Assembly: GCF_007655135.1 (NCBI RefSeq)
Contig: NC_045129.1
Coordinates: forward strand, 13,366,274 to 13,430,273
Reading direction: 5' to 3'
From: Punica granatum
Lineage: Eukaryota; Streptophyta; Magnoliopsida; Myrtales; Lythraceae
Length of the DNA: 64,000 nucleotides
The translations under genes were made by a program, and so were the position numbers. The stretch's first letter is position 1. Every line of letters begins with the position of its first letter. The notes under the pieces are model-generated. The model was not told the origin of the DNA, ran no database searches, and was given only the letters and a program-made list of their open reading frames with translations. Of this stretch, positions 12,822 to 24,447 are shown piece after piece.

Positions 12822-15022
12822 TCAAACATCACGAGGGTCAACAAAGAGCACAGGTGCCGGAATCTGATACATCCAGTCGGAGTGTGGACGGCTTAATCCG
12901 CCTTCACCCCCAAGCTTCTTGATGCACCAGAAATCCTCTGACCATGACAGTCTCCTCCAGTGAGGGACCGCGGCTCGGACCGGATCCTGCAGTCCCACCT
13001 CTGCTACTAGGGCCCCACAAGCCACGTCATCGGTGGCCATGTTATGAGCAAATGAACACAGTGACTTCATGAGGGTCGATCCATCCTTGCCCTCCATGTG
13101 AAGTCCGTATAGAAAGTGTATCCCAAACTGCCGGAACACGTTCGGGAACGAGGGGATTTTCAGGTATGGGAGCATCGAGTCTATCTTTCGGCTCCCAAGG
13201 CAACACGCTTTCTTTATGCGCGAGACACCTTTAACCTGAAATTTGAACACTTCCTTCGTGTTCCAGATGCTCAGGATGGCAAAACTCGGGGGAAGAACGC
13301 TGGTTTTGGGATCCCAGATCGGGAGATGCTTCTTTGGAATTGCCATGAAAGTGCCCAAATTGAGTTTATTGCCCAAAACGGTGTCTATATCCTCGGGGAA
13401 GAACTCGGCCTTCGCGAAAATCCGGCGGTATATTGACTCGGCCAGCTTTGGAGGGAGTCGGACTATTGCAGTGCCCGAGCTCAGCGGTTTGCGATGAACG
13501 TGTACTGGTTGTACCAACACAGTAGGAGTTCGTAATTTCATGTATTCGCATTTTTTGGTGAACAAACTGATGGATGGTCCGTTCGTGCTGTCAGTGGCCA
13601 TGTAAGCGCACTCTGCACCGTTCCTCTTGGACCACTCTTCGAGCTCTTGCACGAGCTTAAGGCCGATGCCGAGCCTCCTGCACATCATATAATTCAGAGA
13701 ATTCAGATCGAAATTCATTCCAAATTAATTAGAGGTTAAAAGTGAATATGGGATGATGATAGTTCTATATAATTAAGGTTTTGCCACTCACTTTCCGATC
13801 AAATAAAATGCATGGGTCCAAGAAGATAATTTTCGCCTTATGTATAAAATTGCTTAGACACATTATGCGATACATTATGATCTTCGCATGTGGCAAGAGG
13901 AAAATTGCATGTCAAGGCCTCCCTCATAATTGAAAAAGAAAAACTATATCAAATCATCTCGACGACACATAGTATTTTGTTGTGGGTCCTAGAGTATAGA
14001 ATGCGAGAAAGAGAATGAGAAAAAGAGATAGGACCACAACACAAGTGCAATGCAAAACGCAAGGAAATATTCTATAGAAAAGTATAAAAAAAAATAAAAT
14101 GTTTACTTTTAAGCATGATAAAAGCATAATTAATTAATTAATTATAAATAAAAGTTTAATCAAATAGGAAATTAATGATGATTTCAGAAAATCAAAATAG
14201 AATAAACATTATTTAAATGACAAAGAATTAACGGACCTATGAGTAGGGGAAACCCTGAGGCCTAAAATATTTGCAGCCTTGACATAATCGGAAGACCCTG
14301 ATCTCGTAACTGATTTTATGCACCCTCTTATTACCCCGACAATTTCTCCACCTTCTCCCCACTCCGCAACCTGTTTAGAATCATTGTCACAAAAACTTAA
14401 ATTACACATTGTGTTACACAGTCGTCTAATAAAAAAAGATTAGACTTATCCTATTTTCGGTAAATAAAGATCACGAGATAGAGTCGGATAAGGAGAATTT
14501 AATTTAGTGGTACTCGCCATTAATTTGAAATCTAATAGGTTATAATTCGGTTCTCACTAGTGTCTTATTCTCTATTCGACTCATGTACCTCCATAATACC
14601 ATCCAAAGAAGAAAAAAAGAAAAAGGACGATAGAGAGTCTACGATGACACTGTATATATAGTGCCATTCGTAATTCGATCTGCTCGATGAAAAAATGTCG
14701 GAGCTATCCTTATTCTAACATAAAGAGGACATGTATAAAAATTAAGAGAGATTATTGATAGAGAGAGAGAGAGAGAGACCAGCATGATGTGGAGCGGGAA
14801 GTGGCGGATGCGGCAAACGGGGTCTCCCAAGAGGTCGGTGACGAGGGCAGGCCGCCCTCTCTGGCCGACCTCGCAGAGCCTCTCCACAGCCTCCACCGCC
14901 GCCTTATCCCTCTCTTCTTCATACTCCCTCACCACCAATGTCTCCGCCACCTTCGTCACCTCCCCCACCGCCACCCACGACTTTGATACTGGATCCTCAG
15001 CAGCAGCTACCTTCACGGACAT
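12822..15022 (-). CDS. HLS1-like: HOOKLESS1-like GNAT N-acetyltransferase
   Basis: Three exons: 15022-14780, 14370-14237 and 13677-12822. They join in frame to 410 residues, close to Arabidopsis HLS1 (about 400). The N-terminal half is a GNAT domain: VVREYEEERD near residue 30, the ERLCEVGQRG and LLGDPVCRIRH segments, and the acetyl-CoA loop GLRVSPTHRRLGIG, which is completed across intron 2. The long HLS1-type C-terminus is intact and ends FVDPRDV. HLS1 family proteins act in the nucleus in apical hook formation, linking ethylene and auxin responses; the exact role of this paralogue is inferred. Introns are GT-AG. The ATG is the first in the frame, about 100 bp below a TATA box. The donor of intron 1 runs straight into a (CT)n tract. 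Confidence 0.93.
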
Positions 15023-15120
15023 GATGATGATAATACGTTTAATTCTGTATTAGGGATGTGAGAGGTAGAGACTTTGATGGAGTTCGCTTGATGAACTCCG
15101 TGACCCTCAAGCTCCCTAGC

Positions 15121-15128
15121 TATTTATA
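15121..15128 (-). promoter_or_regulatory. Probable TATA box of the HLS1-like gene
   Basis: TATAAATA on the minus strand lies about 100 bp upstream of the ATG at 15022, which would give a short leader of about 70 nt with no upstream ATG. The role is inferred from motif and position only. Confidence 0.6.
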
Positions 15129-15564
15129 ATTACACATATATATTGTAAAGCATATAATAACTATTGAATTAATTTAGATTTAATTTTCTGAGCACATATG
15201 TGTATGTAATTTATTAATTCCGAACACATACAATAATATAAGTTCATAAACAGGCAATTATCGATGGTGTTAAGCCACCGAACCGAACAGCGTCTGTTTT
15301 TTTTTTTTTTGAATTTTTAATTGCAGAATTTTCGGCGGGTACATAGTACGCATACATAGGTGTCCTCTCGAGCCATGTGTCAATCAATGGGGAAAAAGAG
15401 TGAGAGAGATCAGACCTTACGTCCACACATCACGTCCTTATAATGCAAAGACTTATGACCAAACCGGACACTTGTCGACCTAAAACTGGTTTTAGGTCAA
15501 TAATGCTGCCCTCTGTATTTATGCAATAGCCGCCAAATTCACAATTAGTTACCTTTGATATAGA
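15129..15564. other. Upstream intergenic DNA of the HLS1-like gene
   Basis: AT-rich DNA with a poly-T run at 15298-15310 and no recognised gene. It holds whatever further promoter the HLS1-like gene has. Confidence 0.5.
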
Positions 15565-15794
15565 AGGCGGTTTAATTTCATGATTCTATTTTAAAATGAT
15601 AATTCTAACTTAATTTTATTAATTATAAAATAAAATAATTCATACAAAGTCAAAGAGTGAGCCCTATTTATATCACTTTTTTTCACAACAAAATAACATA
15701 ATTCATACAAAATCAAAGGGTGAACCCCATTTATTCCACTCAAAATCAAAATCAAAATCTGATTTTAAAATTTTACTATGAAACCAAACGCAAC
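15565..15794. mobile_element. MITE, family A copy 1
   Basis: The right end reads CCAAACGCAAC, preceded by AAAATCAAAATCTGATTTTAAAA. The left end (AGGCGGTTTAATTTCATGATT) is a diverged inverted copy. The interior carries two copies of CATACAAARTCAAAG-RGTGARCCC with TTTTTTTCACAACAAAATAA between them. The same arrangement occurs at 60199-60438, and a related, more diverged copy lies at 23927-24154. At 230 bp with no coding capacity it must be non-autonomous. Confidence 0.65.
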
Positions 15795-17052
15795 CCTATT
15801 CCGTGTCGTTCACAGATAGATATGGATCTCATCCAAAACCCTTTCTTTTTACTTTTTCTAATTTCTTTCTGATTTGTATATATGACACCCCATGTCTTAA
15901 TATCATTAAATTAATTAATATGTACAGGCTGCGTTTAATGGTCAGGTCAGAGCAAGATTTTAAACGGGGTCTGGAAAGAATTGTAAATCTTATAAGCCGT
16001 TGTCTTTAACTTGTGTTTGGTGCATTTTATGATATCTTGTTTTACTTGATTGGCCTTCAATTAAATGTTTAAAAAATCATAAATAGATTCTCGAATTAGC
16101 AAATAGATATTTTTTGGCCAAATAAAAAATAAATAAATTAACATTATTTTCTAAATTTATGAAACAGTTAACTTTTGTATAGAAAAATAATTTTTGTAAG
16201 GAACTAAAAAGGTGAATGAGATGTCGCATACGCGAGCAAGGAGAAGGCACTTTGGACTCAACGCCGACCATCATCACCCGACCAAGGTCGCGAGCGTCTT
16301 AAGTTCGATGCCGGGCAACCACCATCCCAATTTATCTCTCTTTCTTCCCCAAGAGAAAGAGGGATGATTCGGCACGTTGGTGGCCTGACGGCGACCATCT
16401 CCAAGCCAATTTAGAGGCCACGGATGGCATTGATTGGGGAGATGGTGGCTTGACCCGATCCCCCACAGAGCCTCCCTCCGTCCTACTTATCTCTTCTTGA
16501 ATAAAGACTAATCTAAGCGGTGATAAACCAAGGCTGGCAACTATCACCCTAATCAAGGTAGTTGGCGACCCGTGAGGGCCTGACAACTTCATTTAGGCGG
16601 CAGTGGCACGCATCGGGCCACTGATGCTCCCCCTCTCCCTATTCCCTCTTCCTTTTTCTCCTTGGTGGCAAAACTTGCAAATATAGAACAACACTAAAGG
16701 CGTTTGGTTAAGTAAAGGATTATTCAACATCATTTGTATTAAGCCTTAAACCTCATTTGTAACCGAAAAAAAAAAATCCAACAGTTTATGGTGTAGCCTC
16801 CCTCCCTAATCTTTTCTCTCTACTCAAGCCCACCTCCCTCTATAGTAAAACCCTAAAAGCTAAGCTCTCACTAGCACATACGGCTTTGACCGAGTGCGTC
16901 AGGCGTCACTGTCGCCACAACCAGCTAGTTGAGGCTCCTCTCTCTCTCCCCCCCGGTGGTGGTGTTTTCTTTCAATCCTTTCCCTACTCCTCCTTTCTCC
17001 TTCCTCTTCCTTTCTGATAGGGTGTTAGTAGGCTGTAGGAAGAGTTGGTGGC
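15795..17052. other. Non-coding left flank of the Athila-type element
   Basis: No gene was recognised. 15800-16200 is AT-rich. 16200-17052 is richer in C and G, with CT runs and phrases resembling other non-coding repeats in the window, for example those at 34850-35900 and 55780-56240. Its last five bases, GTGGC, are the left target duplication of the Athila-type element. Confidence 0.5.
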
Positions 17053-18516
17053 TGTTAACTCTATAAAAATAGATTTGTGGGACACTTTTTATGGGCATAA
17101 TTGTGGCTAGTGTATCGAGTTTAGGTTTATTTTGGTGGTATTTAGTGTAGTTTTCATTCATAAGTATTTTGATAAGTTTTAGTAGTTTCTATTAGTTTCG
17201 GGTCATTTTATTCAATTTTGAGTCATTTAATTGATCGGTCATTGCATCCTCTTATTTCTCTATATTTTTGGACAGGTTAAACTTGATGAATTTGGTGCAA
17301 ATTGCATACGGTTGGAAAGCTTGTCAAGTTAGGAGCGTGAGGGTTCAAACGGTTCATCATTTCGTCTCGGATGAGAAAGATATAGCAAGTTGAAGCTTAA
17401 CTTGCTGAGTTGGACAGAACTGCTGATGCTTAGACGCCGAATCTGGAGCTGCAGCACCATTGTTGCTGCCCTTGGAGGACTTAATTCTGCAGCTAGGGGT
17501 TTATTTCATCCACATGGGGTCTAAAGTAAAATTATAAAAATGTGGGTGCTTGTTAAAAAGATTTAGGAAAATATGGGCAATATAAGGAAAGGAGATCTGA
17601 GGAATTTTGGGGATTGTTTTGAAGATTTAAGGGCTGGACGTTTCAGAGCAGAAAGACACAGCAAGAGGAAAAGAAAGAGGGATGGAGAGAGATCGAGAAT
17701 GAAGACGGAGTTTCGAGTGATGGCCGGGTTTGAATCTTTTTCTTAGCTCTTGTTTACTTGATGTTCATGTTATCTTCTCGATCTAGAACTATGTCTTTTG
17801 TTATTTTTGGCATGAACTAATTTCTTTTGCCTAGGGTTACAATGGATGTTGACAAATAATCGAGAGTTATGAACTCTCTCTTGATTTTTATCGAATGAAT
17901 TTTAGTTATTTATTCCTATTCCTTAATGCGTTTCAATTGATTGGCCATTGATTGAGATGATTAGGTAATCTAGACAAACTCGGGAGGAGAATTCTAGGTT
18001 TAGCTGTGATAGGAATAGCTTAAGTTAGTCTTGGTCAGAAGACGGGATTATTAGTAAAAAGGATAGGAATATACCTACTTGCCTCAAGTAGTCAAATTAG
18101 GACTTATTCGTAATGGGTTCTCGCTAATCGTCTTGCCTAGGAATAGAGTGAGCCATTATTTACAAGAGAATGCGTTCCTATGATGCTCGGGAGAGGGATA
18201 GGAAGACGTTAGAATCCTAACTGGTTCATTTGATATTATTAGGAGAGAGGGATTGACTCGAAATTAATTATTAAGTGAAATGGTATACCTAGGTTCATTG
18301 TCATTGATTTTTAATCTCCACGAATTTGCTTGCTTTTAGCTAATTTAATTAATTTAGAAAAGTCATTTGAAATTCGACTATTTGGATAAAAGTAGACTGG
18401 CATAATTTTAGTACTTGATACAAGTCTAATAGGTCTCTTTGGAAACGATACTCTTACTCTCACTTTATTACTTGAGCGATAGCATGCACTTGCGTTGATA
18501 CGTTTTTATCGTAATA
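17053..18516 (+). repeat. 5' LTR of the Athila-type element
   Basis: This 1464-bp LTR begins TGTTAACTCTATAAAAATAG and ends ATCGTAATA just before the primer site. It aligns throughout with 27273-27914 and 33984-34833. It is uninterrupted and so shows the pre-insertion sequence of the sites that were later hit in the 3' LTR. Confidence 0.88.
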
Positions 18517-18521
18517 GTTTT

Positions 18522-18539
18522 TGGCGCCGTTGACGGCGA
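18522..18539 (+). other. Primer binding site (Asp tRNA type)
   Basis: TGGCGCCGTTGACGGCGA lies a few bases after the LTR end. The usual Athila/Tat site is TGGCGCCGTTGCCGGGGA, complementary to a tRNA-Asp 3' end; this copy differs at two or three positions. Confidence 0.8.
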
Positions 18540-18656
18540 CCAAGTCTTTACTTATATTGATATTAATACCAATCAAGCTATTATTAGTTCAAACTTTATT
18601 TTTCTGTTTTCACTTAGGTGCTTTGTTTCCTTCATTTGCAGGTAGTCTGACTGTGC

Positions 18657-20379
18657 ATGCGTCGTTCTCGGAGTGCAGAATTGCTTCCTTTGGACCCAGA
18701 GATAGAGAGGACGTTTCGCAGGCGACTGAGAGAAAGACAAACTGCGGAGCAAGGCAACGCAATGGCAAACAACAACAATGGGCAAGTTGTCGGTGCAGCG
18801 GCACCGAGATCGGTTCGTGAATATGGAGTACCCATTGTGCAAGGAATCTCATCGAGTATCGTGCAACCACCTGCGCAGGCTAATAATTTCGAGCTAACGC
18901 CATCCATAATTCAGATGTTCTAGTCGATGGTGACATTTGGAGGGGGACCGGATGAAGATCCGAACGTTCACATCTCCAATTTCTTGATGATATGCAGTAC
19001 TTTCAATCTTAATGGTGTGTCAGATGATGTCATCCGTCTGCGCTTATTCCCATTCTCATTGAGGGATGCAGCAAAGGAGTGGTTACTTTCCCAACCTCCT
19101 GAGTCGATCGCGACTTGGGATGATTTGGCAGCGAAATTCTACCCTCCGAGTAAGATTGCCAAGTCAAGGACAGAATTCATTGCATTTAAGCAATTCGAGT
19201 CGGGGGTTATTTGAGGAAGTGCCCATACCATGGTCTACCCAAGTGGCTACTAATCTACACATTATATAATGGGTTGACAACTCCGAGTCAAGGTTCACTT
19301 GATTCAACGGCTAGAGGAGACATTATGGAAAAGTCACTGAAGAGGCATTTGAACTTATGGAGAAGATAGCAACCCATAATGATGAGTGGCCCGGTGAGAG
19401 ATTAACTCCGAGATAGACTGCAGGTGTTCATGAGGTGGATATGGTTACAGCTTTAGCGGCACAAATGACTGCACTTACAAAGAAAGTTGATGCTCTCAGG
19501 ATTCAATCACCTCCGAGTCTTGTGTTCAGTTGCATCACGTGCGGTGAAGGACATGCAACCGAGCAATGTCCATATATACGGTTGAATCCGTAAACTATTT
19601 GGGTGGCAATCCGAGGAATAATCCTTATTCTAAAACCTACAACCTAGGATGGAGGAATCATCCCAAATTTTCTTGGGGGAATCAGCAGGGATCAACCTCG
19701 AAACAGAGCTTAACTCCAGGTTTTCAGCCTCAACAACAGCAAACGCTTCCAACACAAGGTGGTGTCAGGTATTGAAGAACTCCTTGCAAAGTACATTTTG
19801 AAAACTGACATTATGTTACAGAACCAGCCCGCATCTCTTAGGAGCTTGGAGGCACAAGTCGGGCAAATGGCTCAAGCACTCAATAACCGAGCGCAAGGAT
19901 CACTCCCAAGCAACACAGAGGTTAATCCAAGGAGTGATGTTTGAGAACAAGTGCAAGCAATTACCATGAGGAATGGAAGAACACCGGAGGAAGTGAAAAG
20001 GACAACCTGACTGGTGCTTCAGCGTCACAAAACCCGTGCCACAGCACCGGATCACTTGAGGAGGGCAGTACGTCCGGTGCTACAGCACCGAATTTCAGTG
20101 CACTGGCACTGCCGGAGAATAGTGGATTCCGTGCTATAACGCCACCCATTCGATGCCAAGGCATTGAACTGACTGCCCACGTTATGAATCAGATGAAAAA
20201 GGAGGAGAGTCCAAGGAAAGCAAGGATAAGGACGTCACTCAAGCCGAGAAGAGGATTTATCCACCGCTGCCCTCTCCTCAGCGAGCTCAAAAGGAAAAGG
20301 ATGAGAAGCAGTTCCAGAGGTTTCTCGATGTGTTCAAGAAATTGCAAATCAACATTCCATTGCAGAGGCCCTTGAGCAA
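18657..20379 (+). pseudogene. Athila/Tat-type gag (disrupted)
   Basis: The frame opens at 18657 and is stopped at 18921 after residue 88. It continues from 18927 with the capsid signature LRLFPFSLRDAAKEWLLSQP and TWDDLAAKFYPPSK. Frameshifts follow near 19205 (after KQFESGV). A zinc-knuckle-like CITCGEGHATEQC lies near 19534. Later parts are rich in Gln, Ser and Pro, as in the linker of these gag proteins. Stops and shifts make it non-functional. In an active element it would be the capsid-nucleocapsid precursor. Confidence 0.8.
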
Positions 20380-20890
20380 ATGCCTAGTTACGTTAAATTT
20401 ACGAAAGATGCGTTGTCAAAGAAAAGACATCTCGGTGAGTATGAAATAGTTGCTCTAACAGAGGAGTGTAGCACAATCTTACAGAAAAAGCTACATCCGA
20501 AATTAAACGAACCAGGTAGTTTCACCATACCTTGCTCTATTGGTTCTAAGTTCATTGGTAAGGTGTCAGGTGATCTAGGAGCTAGTATTAACTTAATAAT
20601 GCCTTTGTCCATATATTGTGATCTAGGTTTTGGGGAGGTGAAACCCACCTCGGTAACCTTGCAGTTAGCAGATAGCTCTCTTTCTTATTATTGAGGATGC
20701 TTTAGTAAAAATTGATAAATTCATATTCCCTACCGACTTTATTGTTCTTGACTTTGATGAGGATCGCGATCCCTATTATTTTAGGGAGACCCTTTTTAGC
20801 CACAGATTGGGCCCTCATTGATGTTGAAAAAGGTGAATTGACGATGAGTGTAAATGATGAGGAGGTAACTTTTAAAGTTTTCTGAGACAT
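20380..20890 (+). pseudogene. Athila/Tat-type aspartic protease (disrupted)
   Basis: The segment LHPKLNEPGSFTIPCSIGSK is followed by the active-site region GDLGASINLIMPLSIYCDLG. Athila/Tat proteases carry DLGAS where most Gypsy elements have DTG or DSG. A frame change near 20690 leads into the C-terminal part ([21 protein letters not shown], then in another frame a GRPFL-like region and [17 protein letters not shown]), ending at a stop near 20883. The RT that should follow is missing. Confidence 0.8.
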
Positions 20891-20994
20891 GAAATTACAA
20901 TATTAATCTAAAGAATGTTTTTCTGTTGGTGTATTGGACAGGATGATGAATTGCACATTCTAGGAAAGGCACATCGAAGATCTACCTAAAGAGA

Positions 20995-21155
20995 TGGCAG
21001 AGTATGGTTGAATCCTCACAAGTAATGTGAGGTGAGTATATTCGATTATATAGGCACTATACATGACTATCAATGGAAAATATAGGGCACATAAATGTGT
21101 ATGATACATGCCTAAAGTACAATAAGTATAAATGAAAAACTATGATTTCATATCA
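20995..21155 (-). repeat. Candidate 3' LTR of the reverse Copia fragment
   Basis: Read on the minus strand it starts TGATATGAAATCATAG just after the end of RNase H and a purine-rich tract (GGGGAGTAATAGAGGA), and ends ATACTCTGCCA. There is no second LTR to confirm it, so it rests on TG...CA ends and position only. Confidence 0.45.
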
Positions 21156-21289
21156 TCCTCTATTACTCCCCGGTGAGCCGAACGGGGAAGTCTTCACGTG
21201 AAGCTTGGACCGGATATCAGCAAAGCGGGATGAAGTTAAACCTTTTGTGAATCCATTAACTAGTTAATCAGAGGAGTTGATAAAATGAA

Positions 21290-22767
21290 TGAGAAGTTAT
21301 TTGCGCATGAATCTCTCTCGCACGAAGTGATAATCAATCTCAATGTACTTAGTTTTTGCATGAAAGATAGGATTCGTTGTAAGATAAATTGCTTAAACAT
21401 TGTCACACCAAAGAGTAGGAGGATCACATTGCGACATTCCCAGTTCCTGAAGAAGAGATTGTAACCATAAGATCTCGGCCGTGGCGTTTGCAAGACTTTT
21501 ATACTCGGACTTAGTACTGGACCGAGCTACAGTCCGTTGTTTCTTAGAGTTCCAAGAGACTAGATTTGAGCCAAGGAAAATCACAAATTCACTAATTGAT
21601 CGATGATCATCAGGATTTTCGGCCCAATCAGCATCAAAAAAGCCATGAACAAATGATGCAAAACTGGGATGAATATGAAGTCCAAAAGTGATGGTTCCCT
21701 TTAGATACCACAAGATTTTTTTCACGGCTTGCTAATGACTAGTGGTAGGACAGTGCATGAATTGACAGACGTAATTAACTGCATAGGCAATGTCAGGTCT
21801 AGTGAGAGAAAGATACTGCAAACTGCCCACAACAATTTAGTAGAGAGAGGGATCCTCAAAGGAGCTTCCATCATTAAGAGAGAGCCGAGACCCTGTAGTA
21901 ACATGTGAGCTAATAGGCTTGCATTCTAGTATGGATATGCGAGCAAGGATGTCATGGATATACTTGGACTGAGTGAGATAGAGTCCAGTGGAATTCCTAT
22001 GAGCCTCTATGCCAAGAAAGTAATGAAGCGAGCCAAGGTCTTTCAGAGCAAACTCCTTCTGCAGGGTAGTGATTATGGATTGAAAAGGTGCTCCTGGAGT
22101 CCCGATTAGAATGATATCATCAACATAAACCAAGAGATAAATAATATAATGTGATCCCCGGAGTATAAAAGGAGAAGAGTCAGCCTTAGAATTTGAGAAG
22201 CCAAGACGATGCAGGTAGGTACTAAGTCGCTAAAACCAAGCTCTAGGATTTTGCTTAAACGATGGAGTCTACATACATGATCAGGACGAGAGGGATCTGC
22301 ATATAGACTTTCTCAGTGAGATGTCCATGAAGGAATGCATTCTTGACATCCAATTGTTAAATAGGCCACCAAGAAGAAACAACAATGGAAAGAATTGTTT
22401 GAATGGCAACTGGCTTGATCACTGGACTGAACGTCTCTGAGTAATCGACCCCTTCCCTCTGATTAAACCCTTTTGCCACCAATCAAGCCTTGTAGTGATC
22501 GATGGTGCCATTGGGTTTCTGTTTGATACGGTAGACCCACTTACAGCCAACAACATTCTGAGCTGGAGATGGTGGAATAAGTTCCCACGTATGATTCTGA
22601 AGTAGTGCCATATACTCCTTCTGCATTGATGCTCGCCAAGCAAAATGTTTGCATGCCTTGGCAAAAGACTGTGGCTCTTGCAGATTTGCAGACACGATGA
22701 AAGCAGAAGGATGATGTGAAATCATAAAACGAGGAGGAAGAGTTCTATCCTTGGATCGTGTTGTCAT
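21290..22767 (-). pseudogene. Reverse Copia: RT and RNase H (disrupted)
   Basis: The RT starts with NHTWELIPPSPAQNVVGCKW near 22600 and is interrupted by stops and a shift around 22134-22480. It keeps the catalytic block MVYVDDIILIGTPG at 22133-22095 and the segment DLGSLHYFLGIE. RNase H (21725-21290) has its acidic residues in [26 protein letters not shown] and LWCDNV. It changes frame near 21395 and ends in a region resembling ADIRSKLHVK near 21200. Single lesions rather than deletions inactivate it. Confidence 0.82.
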
Positions 22768-24410
22768 CCTGAGAGTATTCTGAAGAGGAACAAGTGTAGC
22801 ATTAAAACCCTCAGTATCCTTAGCCGATACTGTAGAACCTGTAGACTAGTCAGGAATCTCAGGAGTAGTGACTTTTGGATCAGTAGGGAAAGCGGAGGAG
22901 TTAAGAGAATCTTGAAGTGGTAGTGAAACAGACGAAGGTACAAGAATATGAGTGATGGTGGAACCATAAGAAGAAGGATTAGATGTACCAACAGCACATA
23001 CAGGCCCATACGAGGATCCTACAAGTCTCTCCGAGATAGGCATCATTGTCCTATAAGGAAATGAATGCTCATCAAAGATTACCTTTAGTTGACAGAAAAA
23101 TTCGACCTGTGACGGGATTAAAACACTTATATTCGTGATAGTGATAGGGATACCCTAGAAAGACATAAGGCTGAGACCTATGTTCTAACTTATGACGAGT
23201 GTAGGAACGAAGATATAGATGACAAAGACATCCAAACACTCGTAAATTGGAATAGTATGGAGTATGACCATGAAGGACTTCGTACAGTGATTGATAATAT
23301 ACATGGCGGTTTCAAAGGCATATTCCCAAAATTTCGTAGAGGCGAAGAATGAAAGAGTAATGAGAGACCCATATCAATGATATGACAATGCTTACATTCA
23401 GCAGACCCATTTTGCTAAGGTACATGAAGACAGGAGATTCAGTGAAAGATGTCATGACTTTGTAGTTCACATTGGAAATCTCCAGACATAAACTCCTTAG
23501 CACCATCTGACTGAAAATATTTGATTCGATGTCCATAAATATTTTCAATTTGAAGACGAAATGCACGAAAAACACAAAGCGCATCATGTCGAGATTTTAA
23601 GACACAAAATCATGAGAACTTACTATAATCATCAAGAAAATAAATATAATAATGATGCCCAATATGCGAGGTAACTTGCGTATGACCCCAAATATTAGTG
23701 TGAATAAGCTCAAATAAAGACGTGCTCTTATAATGAGTCAAAGGAAATGAATTATTTATTATATTTCCTTGTTACCAAGCATAACAAACATAGTCAATAT
23801 GGTCATTACTGAGGGAACAAGAAGAATTTAAAGCACGGCGAACAATGGGAAAGGGTGACTAACTAAGACTCTAATGCAATAATATACTGGAACTAGATGT
23901 GGACAGATGAGCCTGAGGACTATCAGGCCTTGTTTGGATTGTAAGTTAAAAAATTTTAATTTTAACTCAACACACTATATAACAAAAACACATATTTCTC
24001 AAGTCAAAAATTTTAACTTTAACTCAATATACTACACAACAAAAACACGCGTTTCCCAAGTCAAATTTATACCCCCATCTCATTTGTCCTTTTTCCACAA
24101 TCAAAATTTAAAATCAAAATCAAAGTTACTTTAACTCTGAAACCAAACGCACCGTCAGTATGCCTGTCCCTCGGGTGGAAGAAATAGAGACCGTCCTTAA
24201 CTAGACCACGCATAAGCTCTTGGCAAGTGTGAAGGTCCTTCACAAGAAAACAATTCGGGTGAAACTCAAAGAAATATCTATTATCCTTGGCAAACTTAGA
24301 TATACATATAAGATTTTTGGAAATATGCGGTGCATAAAAAATATGATTTAAGTGCAAAGGACGTTGAGAAACTTGAATGGTGGAAGAACCAGAAGCTAGA
24401 ACCACCTTGA
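22768..24410 (-). pseudogene. Reverse Copia: pre-integrase, integrase and linker (disrupted by a MITE)
   Basis: The pre-integrase part (24405-24160) includes LHLNHIFYAPHISKNLICIS and LMRGLVKDGLYFFHPRDRHT. It is cut by the MITE at 23927-24154, after which the reading resumes with a Ser-rich stretch. The integrase core lies between about 23760 and 23100 in pieces, including a segment near 23540 resembling IENIFMDIESNIFSQ in mixed frames. The Ser- and Pro-rich linker to RT is at 23046-22768. There are several stops and shifts. Confidence 0.72.
23927..24154. mobile_element. MITE, family A copy 2, inside the reverse Copia fragment
   Basis: The left end is GCCTTGTTTGGATTGTAAG; the right end on the minus strand is CGGTGCGTTTGGTTTCAGAG. 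These match the ends of the copies at 15565 and 60199. The element is flanked by TCAG on both sides (23923-23926 and 24155-24158). The Copia reading frame on either side fits if the element and one TCAG are removed, so this is a 4-bp target duplication seen directly. The interior includes AACTCAACACACTATATAAC-type sequence repeated twice. Confidence 0.78.
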
Positions 24411-24447
24411 AAGAAGAGGATGTGGATTTTATTGGATGTCTTCATTC

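Larger units (their letters stand above)
20995..24447 (-). mobile_element. Ty1/Copia fragment in reverse orientation inside the Athila-type element
   Basis: On the minus strand, from high to low coordinate, it carries pre-integrase, integrase, RT, RNase H and a short terminal LTR. The gag, protease and 5' LTR are missing, so it is 5' truncated. The right limit is set by loss of Copia similarity near a duplicated 15-mer (GCTAGAACCACCTTG at 24395 and 24448). The left limit rests on a candidate 161-bp LTR and is uncertain by tens of bases. The short LTR and protein motifs fit the Ale/Retrofit-like group. It contains a MITE at 23927-24154. Confidence 0.8.

Noticed and set aside
13116..13551. Open frames antisense to HLS1-like exon 3
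   Set aside because: They are antisense shadows of a high-GC coding exon without their own motifs.
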